Shown: positions 25,343-33,484 of the stretch, in pieces
How the letters are laid out: the number at the start of each line of letters is the position of its first letter
Numbering within the stretch: the stretch's first letter is position 1
From: Streptomyces sp. Alt3
GTDB lineage: Bacteria; Actinomycetota; Actinomycetes; Streptomycetales; Streptomycetaceae
DNA: 64,000 nucleotides
Reading direction: 5' to 3'
NCBI RefSeq assembly: GCF_030719215.1
Contig: NZ_CP120983.1
Location: 7,750,001-7,814,000 of the forward strand
Notes under the pieces: model-generated
What the model was told of the DNA's origin: nothing
Databases searched by the model: none
Seen by the model: the letters and a program-made list of their open reading frames with translations, nothing else
Translations under genes and position numbers: made by a program

Positions 25343-25996
25343 ATGCCACTGGTACCGGCCGATCCGAACGTGGTGCACCCCATGCCCGAGCAGCCACGGG
25401 TCGTGCTGCTCAAACCCCTCGTCACCTCCCCGCTCATCGAGGTCGGGGACTTCTCCTACTACGACGATCCCGACGAGCCGACCGCGTTCGAGACCCGCAA
25501 CGTGCTCCACCACTACGGCCCGGAGAAGCTGGTCATCGGGAAGTTCTGCGCCCTGGGCGAAGGGGTGCGGTTCATCATGAACGGCGCCAACCACCGCATG
25601 GACGGGGCCTCCACCTTCCCGTTCCCGATCATGGGCGGGTCGTGGGCGGAGCACTTCGATCTGATCACCGGCCTGCCCGGACGCGGTGACACCGTCGTCG
25701 GGAACGACGTGTGGTTCGGGTACCGGTCGACGGTGATGCCCGGTGTACGGATCGGGCACGGCGCGATCATCGCCTCCGGTGCCGTGGTCGTGGACGACGT
25801 GCCCGACTACGGTGTGGTGGGAGGGAACCCGGCCCGCCTCATCCGCCGTCGTCACGGGGAGGAGGACATCGAGCGGCTGGTGCGGACCGCCTGGTGGGAC
25901 TGGCCCCTGGAACACATCACCCGGCACGTGCGGACGATCATGACGGGCTCCGCCGCCGAACTGGAGGCCGCTGCCCCGGACTCCCCGACCGGGTGA
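25343..25996 (+). CDS. Vat/CatB-type O-acetyltransferase (hexapeptide repeat)
   Basis: Trimeric left-handed beta-helix acetyltransferase of 217 residues, close in layout to streptogramin A acetyltransferases (Vat) and xenobiotic acetyltransferases (CatB). The N-terminal VGDFSYYDDPDEPTAFETRNVLHHYG, the KLVIGKFCALGEGVRFIMNGANHRMD block with the catalytic His84, the PFPIMGGSW loop, and the hexapeptide turns VVGNDVWFGYRSTVMPGVRIGHGAIIASGAVVV all match. The product would use acetyl-CoA in the cytoplasm. It may be a resistance determinant or a sugar/antibiotic-modifying enzyme; chromosomal homologues in Streptomyces are common and their substrates mostly unproven. Convergent with the LacI gene, with only three bases between stops. 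Confidence 0.88.
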   Translation: MPLVPADPNVVHPMPEQPRVVLLKPLVTSPLIEVGDFSYYDDPDEPTAFETRNVLHHYGPEKLVIGKFCALGEGVRFIMNGANHRMDGASTFPFPIMGGSWAEHFDLITGLPGRGDTVVGNDVWFGYRSTVMPGVRIGHGAIIASGAVVVDDVPDYGVVGGNPARLIRRRHGEEDIERLVRTAWWDWPLEHITRHVRTIMTGSAAELEAAAPDSPTG

Positions 25997-25999
25997 CGC

Positions 26000-27034
26000 T
26001 CAGCGGTGGTCTCCCGCATCCGGGTAGGCCGCCGCGCCGGTGCTCTCCCGTGTCACCACGCGGTGCGGGACCACGATCCGGCGGCCGGGCAGTGCCTCGA
26101 ACCGGCCCAGGACGCGCTCGGTCAGGCACTGCACCGCGCGTTCGGCGATCTGCTCCCGGTCCGGGGCGATCGTGGTGAGGGACGGAGTTGCGAAGCGGCC
26201 GTCCTCGATGTCGTCGAAACCCATCACCGCCAGGTCCTCCGGGACCCGCACACCCTCCTCGGCCGCCACGCGCAGCGCGCCGAGGGCGAGTTCGTCGCTG
26301 AAGCAGAAGACCGCGTCGGGGCGCCCGGACCGGCGCAGCAGTTCACGAAGGGCCCGCGCACCCTCCCCGCGGTGCAGATCGGCCACCTCCACCTCGGCCA
26401 CCGGAGAGAGACCGGCCTCCCGCAGCCCCTGCCGGAAGCCCTCGGCACGCAGTTCGGCCGTGCCGTGGCCGAGCCCCGACTGCAGGCCGATCGCCGCGAC
26501 GCGCCGACGGCCACCCGCGACGAGATGGCGGGCGGCGTCCCGCGCCGCCGCCACGTTGTCCAGGGCCACATGGTCGATGGACCCGTCCGGCGCCAGCTCA
26601 CCCAGGACGACGAGAGGCAGACCCCCGGCGAGCGAGGCCAGTTCGGCCGGAGACGTCGACCACGGACTGACGATCATCCCGTCGACCTGGTGCCCCTCCG
26701 AACCGTCCAGCAGGCGCCGTTCCAGATCCGGGCGTCCCCCGGTCCGCTCCAGGAGCACCGTCCAGCCGCGCTCCCGCGCAGCGTCGATGAGGAGCCCCGC
26801 CAGGGCGCCGAAGTAGGGGGAGTGGATCTCGGGCACGACCACCCCGATGAGCCCGGTGCGCCCCTGCCGGAGATTGCGTGCGGCGAGGTTGGGGCGGTAT
26901 CCCAGCTCCTCCACCGCCGCCATGACCCGGGCGCGCGTCGCCGGTGCGACGGGCGCGGCGTTGCTCACCACGTTGGAGACGGTCCGGACGGACACGCCGG
27001 CGAGTGCGGCGACGTCCTTGAGTCTCGCTGCCAC
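26000..27034 (-). CDS. LacI-family transcriptional regulator (first of three)
   Basis: A 344-residue LacI/GalR-type repressor. The helix-turn-helix and hinge are RLKDVAALAGVSVRTVSNVVSNAAPVAP...ELGYRPNLAARNLRQGRTG (residues 4-60), followed by a periplasmic-binding-like sugar domain (LIGVVVPEIHSPYFGALAGLL ... DAVFCFSDELALGAL ... LAVMGFDDIEDGRFATPSLTTI). GTG 27034 has AGGAG upstream and gives a family-typical N-terminus. The recognition helix VSVRTVSNVV is nearly the same as in the LacI protein at 38371, suggesting the two read similar operators. Divergent from a PhyH-type dioxygenase, with a palindromic site between. Confidence 0.92.
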   Translation of the reverse strand: MAARLKDVAALAGVSVRTVSNVVSNAAPVAPATRARVMAAVEELGYRPNLAARNLRQGRTGLIGVVVPEIHSPYFGALAGLLIDAARERGWTVLLERTGGRPDLERRLLDGSEGHQVDGMIVSPWSTSPAELASLAGGLPLVVLGELAPDGSIDHVALDNVAAARDAARHLVAGGRRRVAAIGLQSGLGHGTAELRAEGFRQGLREAGLSPVAEVEVADLHRGEGARALRELLRRSGRPDAVFCFSDELALGALRVAAEEGVRVPEDLAVMGFDDIEDGRFATPSLTTIAPDREQIAERAVQCLTERVLGRFEALPGRRIVVPHRVVTRESTGAAAYPDAGDHR

Positions 27035-27130
27035 GGTCGGTGAGCTCCTGTCCCTGGGTACGCAGGGGCGGTCGGCGGACCATGCCCCGAGCACCGTAAC
27101 AGCCCCGCCGAACTCCGGTGCGCACACACT

Positions 27131-27156
27131 CTTGCCACGTTGCCTGCAACGTTGCA
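27131..27156. promoter_or_regulatory. Candidate LacI operator TGCAACGTTGCA with adjacent imperfect copy
   Basis: TGCAACGTTGCA at 27145-27156 is a perfect 12-bp palindrome with central CpG; TTGCCACGTTGCC just upstream (27132-27144) is a near-copy. Located between the divergent LacI gene (start 27034) and the dioxygenase gene (start 27248). Fits autoregulation and control of the dioxygenase. Confidence 0.6.
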
Positions 27157-27247
27157 ACATAGGCACGCCGGCCGACCCGCGGACGAGGAACACCTCGGCC
27201 TCCCGTGCCGGTCGGCCGCGCGATCCGTAGACGAAAGGACCACCGCC

Positions 27248-28075
27248 ATGCCCGGAGCCGCCCTGGCCCCGCCTCTCGAAGAGGCCGTCAAGGACCTGTA
27301 CACGGCAGGGATCACCGCCAACCGCGGCGCCTTCACCCCGCAGTGGGCCGACGTGATGCGCGAGGACATCGAGACGGCTTTCGCCGAGGCACGCGGGCGG
27401 GAGGGCGGTGCCGTGGGCCGGGGCCCCCACCGGTACTACGTCGAGATCCACCCCGAGCAGATGCGTGGTTTCGTCGAGCTGGTGGACCATCCCTGGGTGC
27501 GTGGGGTGTGCGAGGCGGTGCTGGGGCCCGACTACCGCGTCGTCGAACTGGGCTTCGACGTCCCGCTGGCCGGTGCGGTGAACCAGCCCTGGCACCGGGA
27601 TTTCCCCATGCCGGACGAGACCCGGCACGGCCGCCGGCTGACGTCCCTCGCCTTCAACCTCACCGCCGTGGACACGCGCGAGGACATGGGGCCCTTCGAG
27701 ATCGCGCCCGGCACCCAGTGGGACGACGGCGCACGCTTCGGCCACGCGATGTTCCCGCCCCGCGACACCTACGCGCGCTACGAGGGGCTGGCCGAGCGCA
27801 AGTACCCCCGACGCGGGGACATATCGGCCCGCTCCGCCCTGACTGTCCACCGGGGCACGGCCAACCACTCGGCCGACTCCCGGCCGGTCCTGGTGCTGGG
27901 CGTCGACGCCCCGGGCGCGGGCAACGACGCCCAGCACGACATGGCCGTCACCCGTGCCTACTGGGCCTCCCTGCCCGGGCGGGTCCGGGCCCATCTGCAC
28001 TGCCCGGTGGTGGAGGAACTGACCCCCATCGTCCAGAAGCACACCATCGAGGGCCTGGTCATGGGCGACGCGTGA
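27248..28075 (+). CDS. PhyH-type Fe(II)/2-oxoglutarate dioxygenase
   Basis: A 275-residue protein of the phytanoyl-CoA dioxygenase family. The iron-binding HxD is in NQPWHRDFPMPDE, the distal His is in LTVHRGTANHS, and the 2-oxoglutarate-binding Arg follows in SRPVLVLG. Such enzymes hydroxylate or halogenate small molecules in secondary or catabolic metabolism. AAAGGA lies nine bases before ATG 27248. Divergent transcription from a LacI repressor with a shared operator suggests induction by a sugar-like compound, which is unusual for this enzyme class. Substrate unknown. Confidence 0.85.
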   Translation: MPGAALAPPLEEAVKDLYTAGITANRGAFTPQWADVMREDIETAFAEARGREGGAVGRGPHRYYVEIHPEQMRGFVELVDHPWVRGVCEAVLGPDYRVVELGFDVPLAGAVNQPWHRDFPMPDETRHGRRLTSLAFNLTAVDTREDMGPFEIAPGTQWDDGARFGHAMFPPRDTYARYEGLAERKYPRRGDISARSALTVHRGTANHSADSRPVLVLGVDAPGAGNDAQHDMAVTRAYWASLPGRVRAHLHCPVVEELTPIVQKHTIEGLVMGDA

Positions 28076-28080
28076 CGCGT

Positions 28081-28121
28081 CCGGGCCCGGCGCCGGCCTG
28101 GACGGACGGCACCGGGCCCGG
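28081..28121. terminator. Hairpin between convergent PhyH and GH2-AbfB genes
   Basis: CCGGGCCCGG at 28081-28090 can pair with the same self-complementary 10-mer at 28112-28121, with a 21-base loop, between the two stops. Confidence 0.55.
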
Positions 28122-28133
28122 GGGCACCTCACC

Positions 28134-30484
28134 TCACGGAGCCCAGGGCCCGTCCACGGCCCAGGTGGTGTCCTCGGTGAAGGTGGCCGCGTCGTCCCAG
28201 GCGTGAGTGCCGCCGGGAGTGGCCAGCCACACCTCCGAACCGATGTGCCGCAGATAGCTGCCGGGCAGATTGGCGCTCGACAGCCGTACCCCACCCGAAC
28301 CCGCGACCGCGCACCAGGTGGCATCGGCCTTGAAGAGCGCCGAACCGTCGCTCGCGTCACGGCGGACCCGGAAGTCCCGGTGCCGCAGGTACTCGCCGGG
28401 GTAGTTGCGGGACTCGAACGAGTAGCAGTTGCCGTTCGCCAGGCCCGTGACGACCTTCCAGGTGGCGTCGTTCTTCAGCAGCGCGCTGCTGCCGCTGTCG
28501 ACGACGGCCGTGTAGGCGAGTGCCTCGGAGTGGCGCAGGTACTTGTTCGTGTGACCCGGGGTGGTGACCCGGAGCGACTTGTACCCCCCGGTGGGCAGGG
28601 TGACCGGCGGTGCCGGGGTCTTCGACGCCTGGATGAGCGCCTGGTTGGCGGCCTTCACCCGCGCGGTGTCCACCTTGACGACCTGGCGGTCGTAGGTGAG
28701 CAGCCCGTTCGCCTCGTTCTCCACATCGGTGATCTCCGTGTAGACCGAGGCCGACAGGCCGGCCGCAGCTGGCCGATCCTGATGGCGTCGAGGAGCCCGA
28801 CGAAGCGGTTGTTCAGCGCGGAGACGCTCGCCTGGTCCTCGTAGCTGAAGCCGCCGCCCGGGAACCACTCATGGCCGGGGACCTTGTATCCGAGCCCGCC
28901 GAACTCCCCGAGCACGGCGGCCCGGGTCGCGGTGGGGGCCGTGTTGCCGGGGCCGACGTAGACGTGGTTGTCGATCACGTCGCCGTTGCCGCCGTCCACG
29001 GAACCGCAGCAGTTGACCCCGCTCATGTTGTTCACCAGCCGTGACGGGTCGTAGGCCTTGACCTCGTTCGCGATCCTCGCCTGGTCGTACTGCCCCCAGC
29101 CCTCGTTCTGGTTGACCCACATCACCAGGGACGGCGAGCTGCGGTGCTGGTCGATGACCGCGTGGTACTCCGCCTCCCACTGGGTGCGGGACGGACCGTC
29201 GGGTGTCTTGCCGGTGTCCATGGCGGGCATGTCCTGCCAGACGAGGAGGCCCAGCTTGTCGGCCCAGTAGAACCAGCGCTGGGGTTCGACCTTGATGTGC
29301 TTGCGGACCATGTTGAAGCCGAGGTCCTTGTGCGCCTGGAGATCGGACTTCAGCGCGGCGTCCGTGGGCGCCGTGTAGATGCCGTCGGGCCAGTAGCCCT
29401 GGTCGAGCGTGCCGGTCTGGAAGACGAACTTCCCGTTGAGGACGGGGCGCAGGATGTTGTCGACCTTCGCCACGGCGATGGACCGCATGCCCGCGTAGCT
29501 GCCCACGGTGTCCACCACGGCCGTCCCGTCGAGCAGTTCGGCGCGCACGTCGTACAGGAACGGGTCGTCCGGGCTCCAGAGCCGGGGATTCGGGACGGAC
29601 ACGGAGATGTCGCTGCCGGGCGCCCCGGTCGCCGTACCCACGACGGTGCCGCCGCTTGAGACGGTGACCCGCGCGGTCCGGCCGTTCGCCGAGGCCGCCC
29701 GGACCTTGACCCGCAGGGTGTTGTCGCCGAGGTTCGGCGTCATGTCGAGGCGCGTGACGTGCGACGCCGCGACGGGCTCCAGCCACACGGTCTGCCAGAT
29801 CCCGGAAGCGGCGGTGTAGAAGATGCCGCCACCCGCGTGCGGGTTCACGTCATTGATGCGCTGCTTGCCGACGGCCTGGCCGCCGGTCTGCGTCGGGTCG
29901 TAGACGGAGACGACGACCGTGTTCGAGCCGCCGTTCAGCTGGGGCGTGATGTCGTACGAGAACGAGTCGAAACCGCCCTTGTGCGCACCGACCTGGGTAC
30001 CGTTGACCCACACCGTGCTCTGCCAGTCCGACGCGCCGAAGTTGAGCACCACGCGACGGCCGTTCCAGTTCGACGGCACGGTGAAGGTGCGCTTGTACCA
30101 GAGCTTGTCGTTCTCCGTGATCTTCCGCTTGACGCCGGAGAGGGCGGACTCCGCGACGAACGGCACCCTGATCTGCTCGGAGAACGACGCGGGCTGTCCG
30201 GCGTCGCGGCCGGTCACCGCGAAGTCCCAGATGCCGTTGAGGTTGGCCCAGTCGGGGCGCGTGAGCTGGGGACGCGGGTACTCGGGGAGAGGGTTGTCGA
30301 CGGACACCTGATTCGTCCAGGGCGTCGTCATGGGGGCCGGCTTCGGTGTCCAGGCCGTGGGTGCCGCCGCCGCCGGAGCGGTGCCCGCCCCCACCAGTGC
30401 GGTGGCGAGCAGGGCCAGCAGGCCGGTGCCGGCGGTCAGCCGTCTCCATAAGGTGCGACGGTGTGGTGCGGGTGCTGACTTCAT
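28134..30484 (-). pseudogene. Secreted GH2-family glycosidase with C-terminal AbfB domain, one-base frameshift
   Basis: Repaired length about 783 residues. Signal peptide (RTLWRRLTAGTGLLALLATALVGAGTAPAAAA), GH2 sugar-binding domain (about 45-215), Ig domain, TIM barrel with the acid/base Glu in NQNEGWGQYD and a likely nucleophile in VLGEFGG, then an AbfB (CBM42-type arabinofuranose-binding) beta-trefoil (SLRVTTPGHTNKYLRHSE ... YLRHRDFRVRRDASDGSALFKADATW). The frame that starts at ATG 30484 (GGAG nine bases upstream) is normal to LLDAIRIGQL, then shifts; the neighbouring frame resumes at once with AGLSASVYTEITDVENEANGLLTYDR and ends at 28134. One base appears lost near 28758-28768 in a GGCCGGCCGC run. 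Real mutation or sequence error; the downstream AbfB part shows no further decay. Confidence 0.85.
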
Positions 30485-30558
30485 TTCCGGATCTCCTCGA
30501 CGGAGGGAAGGACTCGCCGCACCGGAGCGGTGCGGCGAGTGGTACCGGAAGCAGCCGC

Positions 30559-30984
30559 TCATCGGAGCAGCTGCCAGAGATGGTCGGCGGTGCCGTTGTC
30601 GTCGTACTGGACGACGTGGGCGCTGTCGGCGGTGGACATCAGGTCCACGCCGAGCACCTTGTCCGAGTTGCGGTTGCGGATGCGGTACCAGCCGTCGCCG
30701 TCCGGCACGAGCTGCCACAGGTGGTCCGCGGTGTCGTTGTCGTCGAACTGGACGACGTGGGCGCTGTTCGCGGTGGACATCAGGTCCACGCCCAGCACCT
30801 TGCCGGAGTGCTGGTTGCGGATGCGGTACCAGCCGTCGCCGTCGGCCACGAGACGCCACAGGTGGTCCGCGGTCCCGGTGTCGCCGAACTGGACGACGTG
30901 GGCGCTGTTCGCGGTGGACATGCCGTCCACGCCCAGGACCTTGCCGGACTTGCGGTTGGCGATCCGGTACCAGCCGTCGGCCAG
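30559..30984 (-). repeat. Three tandem 141-bp repeats encoding ricin-type modules
   Basis: Three consecutive copies with a period of 141 bp (47 codons); for example CCGTCGCCGTC at 30696 recurs at 30837. The copies are nearly identical at the DNA level, which implies recent duplication or gene conversion. They form one beta-trefoil lectin at the end of the GH127 protein. Confidence 0.85.
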
Positions 30985-33006
30985 CCAGGGCGTCCCGTCG
31001 GGGCTCGCCGTCGGGAAGGACGTGATCCGCAGCCGCGCGGCGCCCATCGGGACGAGCGTGACCTCCTCGACCGGGGCGGTGCTGCGGGCGGGGCTCGGTT
31101 GCAGGGGCGCCACCACGTGCTCGTCGTCGGCGCTCCACTCGGGGATGCGACGGGCCCGGGCGGTCATGACGAGCGGGGTGCCGTCCAGGGTGAACGGGTT
31201 GTCGCCGGGGGCGCGTCCGGTGGACCGGCGGCGCAGGGAGTACGCCGGCCGTGCCCCGTCCAGGACGAGGCCGTAGTTCCACGGGGTGGTGGCGTGGACG
31301 GCGTACTCCGGGAACTGATCGGTGCCGCCGATGCGCTCGTAGGACTCCCCGACGCGCAGAGAGTAGGTCAGCGGCCCGTGGTCCACGCTCACCGAGCCGT
31401 GGTTGTCCGTCCAGGTGCGCACGGCGGTCCGCTGGGGGAGGCGCAGGGTGACCTCGTCGCCGTCCGCCCAGGTCCGTTCGATCCGGGTGAAGGCAGGGCC
31501 GGCCGGGGCGGCGACCCGGCGGCCGTTCACACGGATGTCCGGCTCGGAGCACCAGGCGGGAACGCGCAGTACCAGGGGGAAGCTCAGCGGCTTCGGGGCC
31601 TTGAGGGAGAGTGTGACCGTGTCCGTGAAGGGGTAGTCCGTCTCCTCGGTGAAGGTGACCTCCGTGCCGCCGGCGACCTTCGCGGTGACCTCACTGGCGG
31701 CGTACATCGCCGCGGCCAGTCCGCCGTCCGGGGTGGCGAGCCAGAGCTCCTCGGTGAAGTAGGGCCAGCCCATGCCGTAGTTGTGCGGGCAGCAGCGGTA
31801 CTGGTCGACGCCCGGCAGGTACGCCTGCATGGCGAAGCCGTTCTGGAACTGCCGGTCCCGCTTGGGCACGTCGTCCAGATCGACGCTGTTGGCGCTGGTG
31901 ATGTAGTGGACAGCCCTGCCGGACGGGTCGAGGGACGCGGGCAGCGAGTTGAAGGCCAGCTCCTCGCACCGGTCCGCCCAGAGCGGGTCGCCCGTGATCC
32001 GGGTGAGCAGCTGGTGGCTCGCCATGAACTCGACGATCCCGCAGGTCTCGAACCCCTGCCGGGGGTCGCCGTGACCCGGCCGGGCGTTCTCGTCCCCGGC
32101 GAAGCCGCCACCGGGGAACTGGCCGTACCGGTCCATGGCCTTGGCGTACGTCGCGTACGTGTCCCGGGTGTCCTGCTGCGATCCGCTGCGCAGGGCGTAC
32201 TGGGCGGGTTCGCGGAAGCCCTGCGCGATGTTGACGTTGTGGGGGTTCACCAGGTTGTCGCCCCAGTCGGCGCCGTAGCGGTGGATCTTGTCGGCGAGGT
32301 CGAGCAGGAAGGTGTCGCCCGTGCGGTTGAACAGCCAGTAGACGCTGTCCAGCCCGTCGCCCCAGCGCAGTGCGATCCAGCTGGTGTCGAACGCGCCGGG
32401 CCCCTGGGCGTTCATGTAGCGGAAGAACCTGCTGAGGAACGGGATGACCCGGGTGTCGCCGTCGTACTCCTGCCAGGAGCGCAGCGCCTGGACCAGGGGC
32501 AGGAAGGGCCAGAAGTCCGGGCCGCCGTTCAGCGACGTCCGCAGGGCCTTCGGTCCGAAGAACCCGTCGGACTGCTGGGTCGTGAGGATCGCGTCGATCC
32601 AGCGGCGGGTGCCGGCCAGCGCCTTCGCGTCACCGGTGACGATGGCCAGGTCCGTGTATCCGCGCAGCCAGTAGGGGACTTCCTCCCAGCCGCCCCGGTC
32701 CGGGCGTACCCAGCCGGAGGACTCGAAGTCGAGGAAGTGCGAGAACTCCTCGTACCGGCCGCACAGGCCGTCCAGCTGGAGCCGGAGCTGCCCGGCGAGC
32801 CAGCCCCTGGCGGTCACCCGCCCGGGAGGCAGCTTCAGGAACGCCGTGGGGTGCAGCGGCGCGGCGTTGGGGGAGTAGTGGCCACCCCGCGCCGCGGCCA
32901 TGAGGCCCTCGGCGGCGGTCGCGGTGGTGGCCCAGCGGCCGGCCGCGGTGGTCGCGGCGACGGTGGCCAGAGCGCCGGTCATGAGTTGCCTGCGGTTCAG
33001 GGGCAT
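30559..33006 (-). CDS. Secreted GH127-type beta-L-arabinofuranosidase with ricin-type lectin domain
   Basis: Secreted enzyme of 815 residues. A Tat-like signal (NRRQLMTGALATVAATTAAG) precedes a beta-L-arabinofuranosidase catalytic region (about 45-670). The Cys-zinc active site typical of GH127 is visible: Glu and Cys in GFETCGIVEF and the adjacent pair in YRCCPHNYG. The C-terminus holds three near-identical 47-residue ricin/CBM13 repeats, each DGWYRI-N-SGKVLGVD-MST-NSAHVVQF-TADHLW. ATG 33006 has GGAG nine bases upstream. The gene lies 74 bp upstream of the GH2-AbfB gene on the same strand, so the two form an operon. Both fit removal of L-arabinose side chains from plant arabinans or arabinogalactan proteins. 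Confidence 0.9.
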   Translation of the reverse strand: MPLNRRQLMTGALATVAATTAAGRWATTATAAEGLMAAARGGHYSPNAAPLHPTAFLKLPPGRVTARGWLAGQLRLQLDGLCGRYEEFSHFLDFESSGWVRPDRGGWEEVPYWLRGYTDLAIVTGDAKALAGTRRWIDAILTTQQSDGFFGPKALRTSLNGGPDFWPFLPLVQALRSWQEYDGDTRVIPFLSRFFRYMNAQGPGAFDTSWIALRWGDGLDSVYWLFNRTGDTFLLDLADKIHRYGADWGDNLVNPHNVNIAQGFREPAQYALRSGSQQDTRDTYATYAKAMDRYGQFPGGGFAGDENARPGHGDPRQGFETCGIVEFMASHQLLTRITGDPLWADRCEELAFNSLPASLDPSGRAVHYITSANSVDLDDVPKRDRQFQNGFAMQAYLPGVDQYRCCPHNYGMGWPYFTEELWLATPDGGLAAAMYAASEVTAKVAGGTEVTFTEETDYPFTDTVTLSLKAPKPLSFPLVLRVPAWCSEPDIRVNGRRVAAPAGPAFTRIERTWADGDEVTLRLPQRTAVRTWTDNHGSVSVDHGPLTYSLRVGESYERIGGTDQFPEYAVHATTPWNYGLVLDGARPAYSLRRRSTGRAPGDNPFTLDGTPLVMTARARRIPEWSADDEHVVAPLQPSPARSTAPVEEVTLVPMGAARLRITSFPTASPDGTPWLADGWYRIANRKSGKVLGVDGMSTANSAHVVQFGDTGTADHLWRLVADGDGWYRIRNQHSGKVLGVDLMSTANSAHVVQFDDNDTADHLWQLVPDGDGWYRIRNRNSDKVLGVDLMSTADSAHVVQYDDNGTADHLWQLLR

Positions 33007-33119
33007 CGTGTGGGGACTCCGCTTCTGCTCGGCCTGACGAGGGGGGTGACCGGCCCGGACCGGGCCGGCGCATGGCGAAGGAGCCTGCCGCGCCCGGGCC
33101 CTGGGACACGACAACGAGC

Positions 33120-33135
33120 TTTCAACGTTGGAAAA
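33120..33135. promoter_or_regulatory. Candidate LacI operator TTTCAACGTTGGAAAA
   Basis: Near-palindrome with the CAACGTTG core, 114 bp upstream of the GH127 start. It matches the site at 20314-20329 (reverse strand) at 14 of 16 positions. Confidence 0.6.
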
Positions 33136-33276
33136 TTGATGTCGGCGGTATGACAGCACGCGGTCAAGCCGGTGTCCAGGGGTGGCGCAGCACCTGGTGC
33201 GATCGCGCCCGGCGCGCGGGTGCGCAGGAGCGGTGGACTCCGGTCGACACATTTTGGAAACGCATCGACAACTCTC

Positions 33277-33314
33277 TTGCCGCTTGCGGCGCCTCGCCTA
33301 TATAACGTTGTAAA
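33277..33314 (+). promoter_or_regulatory. Probable promoter of the ytfQ-type operon overlapped by a LacI-type operator
   Basis: TTGCCG (33277-33282) and TATAAC (33301-33306) are 18 bp apart, a good sigma-70-like (HrdB) promoter. The AACGTT-core dyad TATAACGTTGTA (33301-33312) covers the -10 element, so a bound repressor would block initiation. The transporter gene begins about 170 bp downstream. Confidence 0.55.
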
Positions 33315-33484
33315 CCGAGCCGCCGAGAGGCCGCACAAGCCCCTCACGACCGTCGTTTCCGCAGCTCGAAGCGGGGTCGCGAGGGATACAGCGTCATCTG
33401 CCGCCCAGCGGCTGACGCACCGTCCCGCCATGCCCGACGCACGCCGAACAGCGTGCCGTCACCTCGCCAAGGAGCGTCCCGCGC

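Larger units (their letters stand above)
33007..33484. other. Divergent regulatory region between arabinofuranosidase and ytfQ-type operons
   Basis: 478 bp without a gene. It contains two AACGTT-core dyads (33120-33135 and 33301-33314), each nearer one of the divergent operons. A promoter-like TTGCCG at 33277-33282, spaced 18 bp from TATAAC at 33301-33306, reads toward the transporter. AGGAG at 33469-33473 precedes its first ATG. Confidence 0.6.

Noticed and set aside
23808..28075. Possible secondary-metabolite cluster suggested by the acetyltransferase, dioxygenase and PPOX genes
   Set aside because: No core synthase, carrier protein or tailoring set is present; the genes are in separate divergent or convergent units.
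30346..33153. 935-residue plus-strand frame opposite the GH127 gene
   Set aside because: Antisense shadow of a gene with intact active-site motifs on the minus strand; no recognisable fold.
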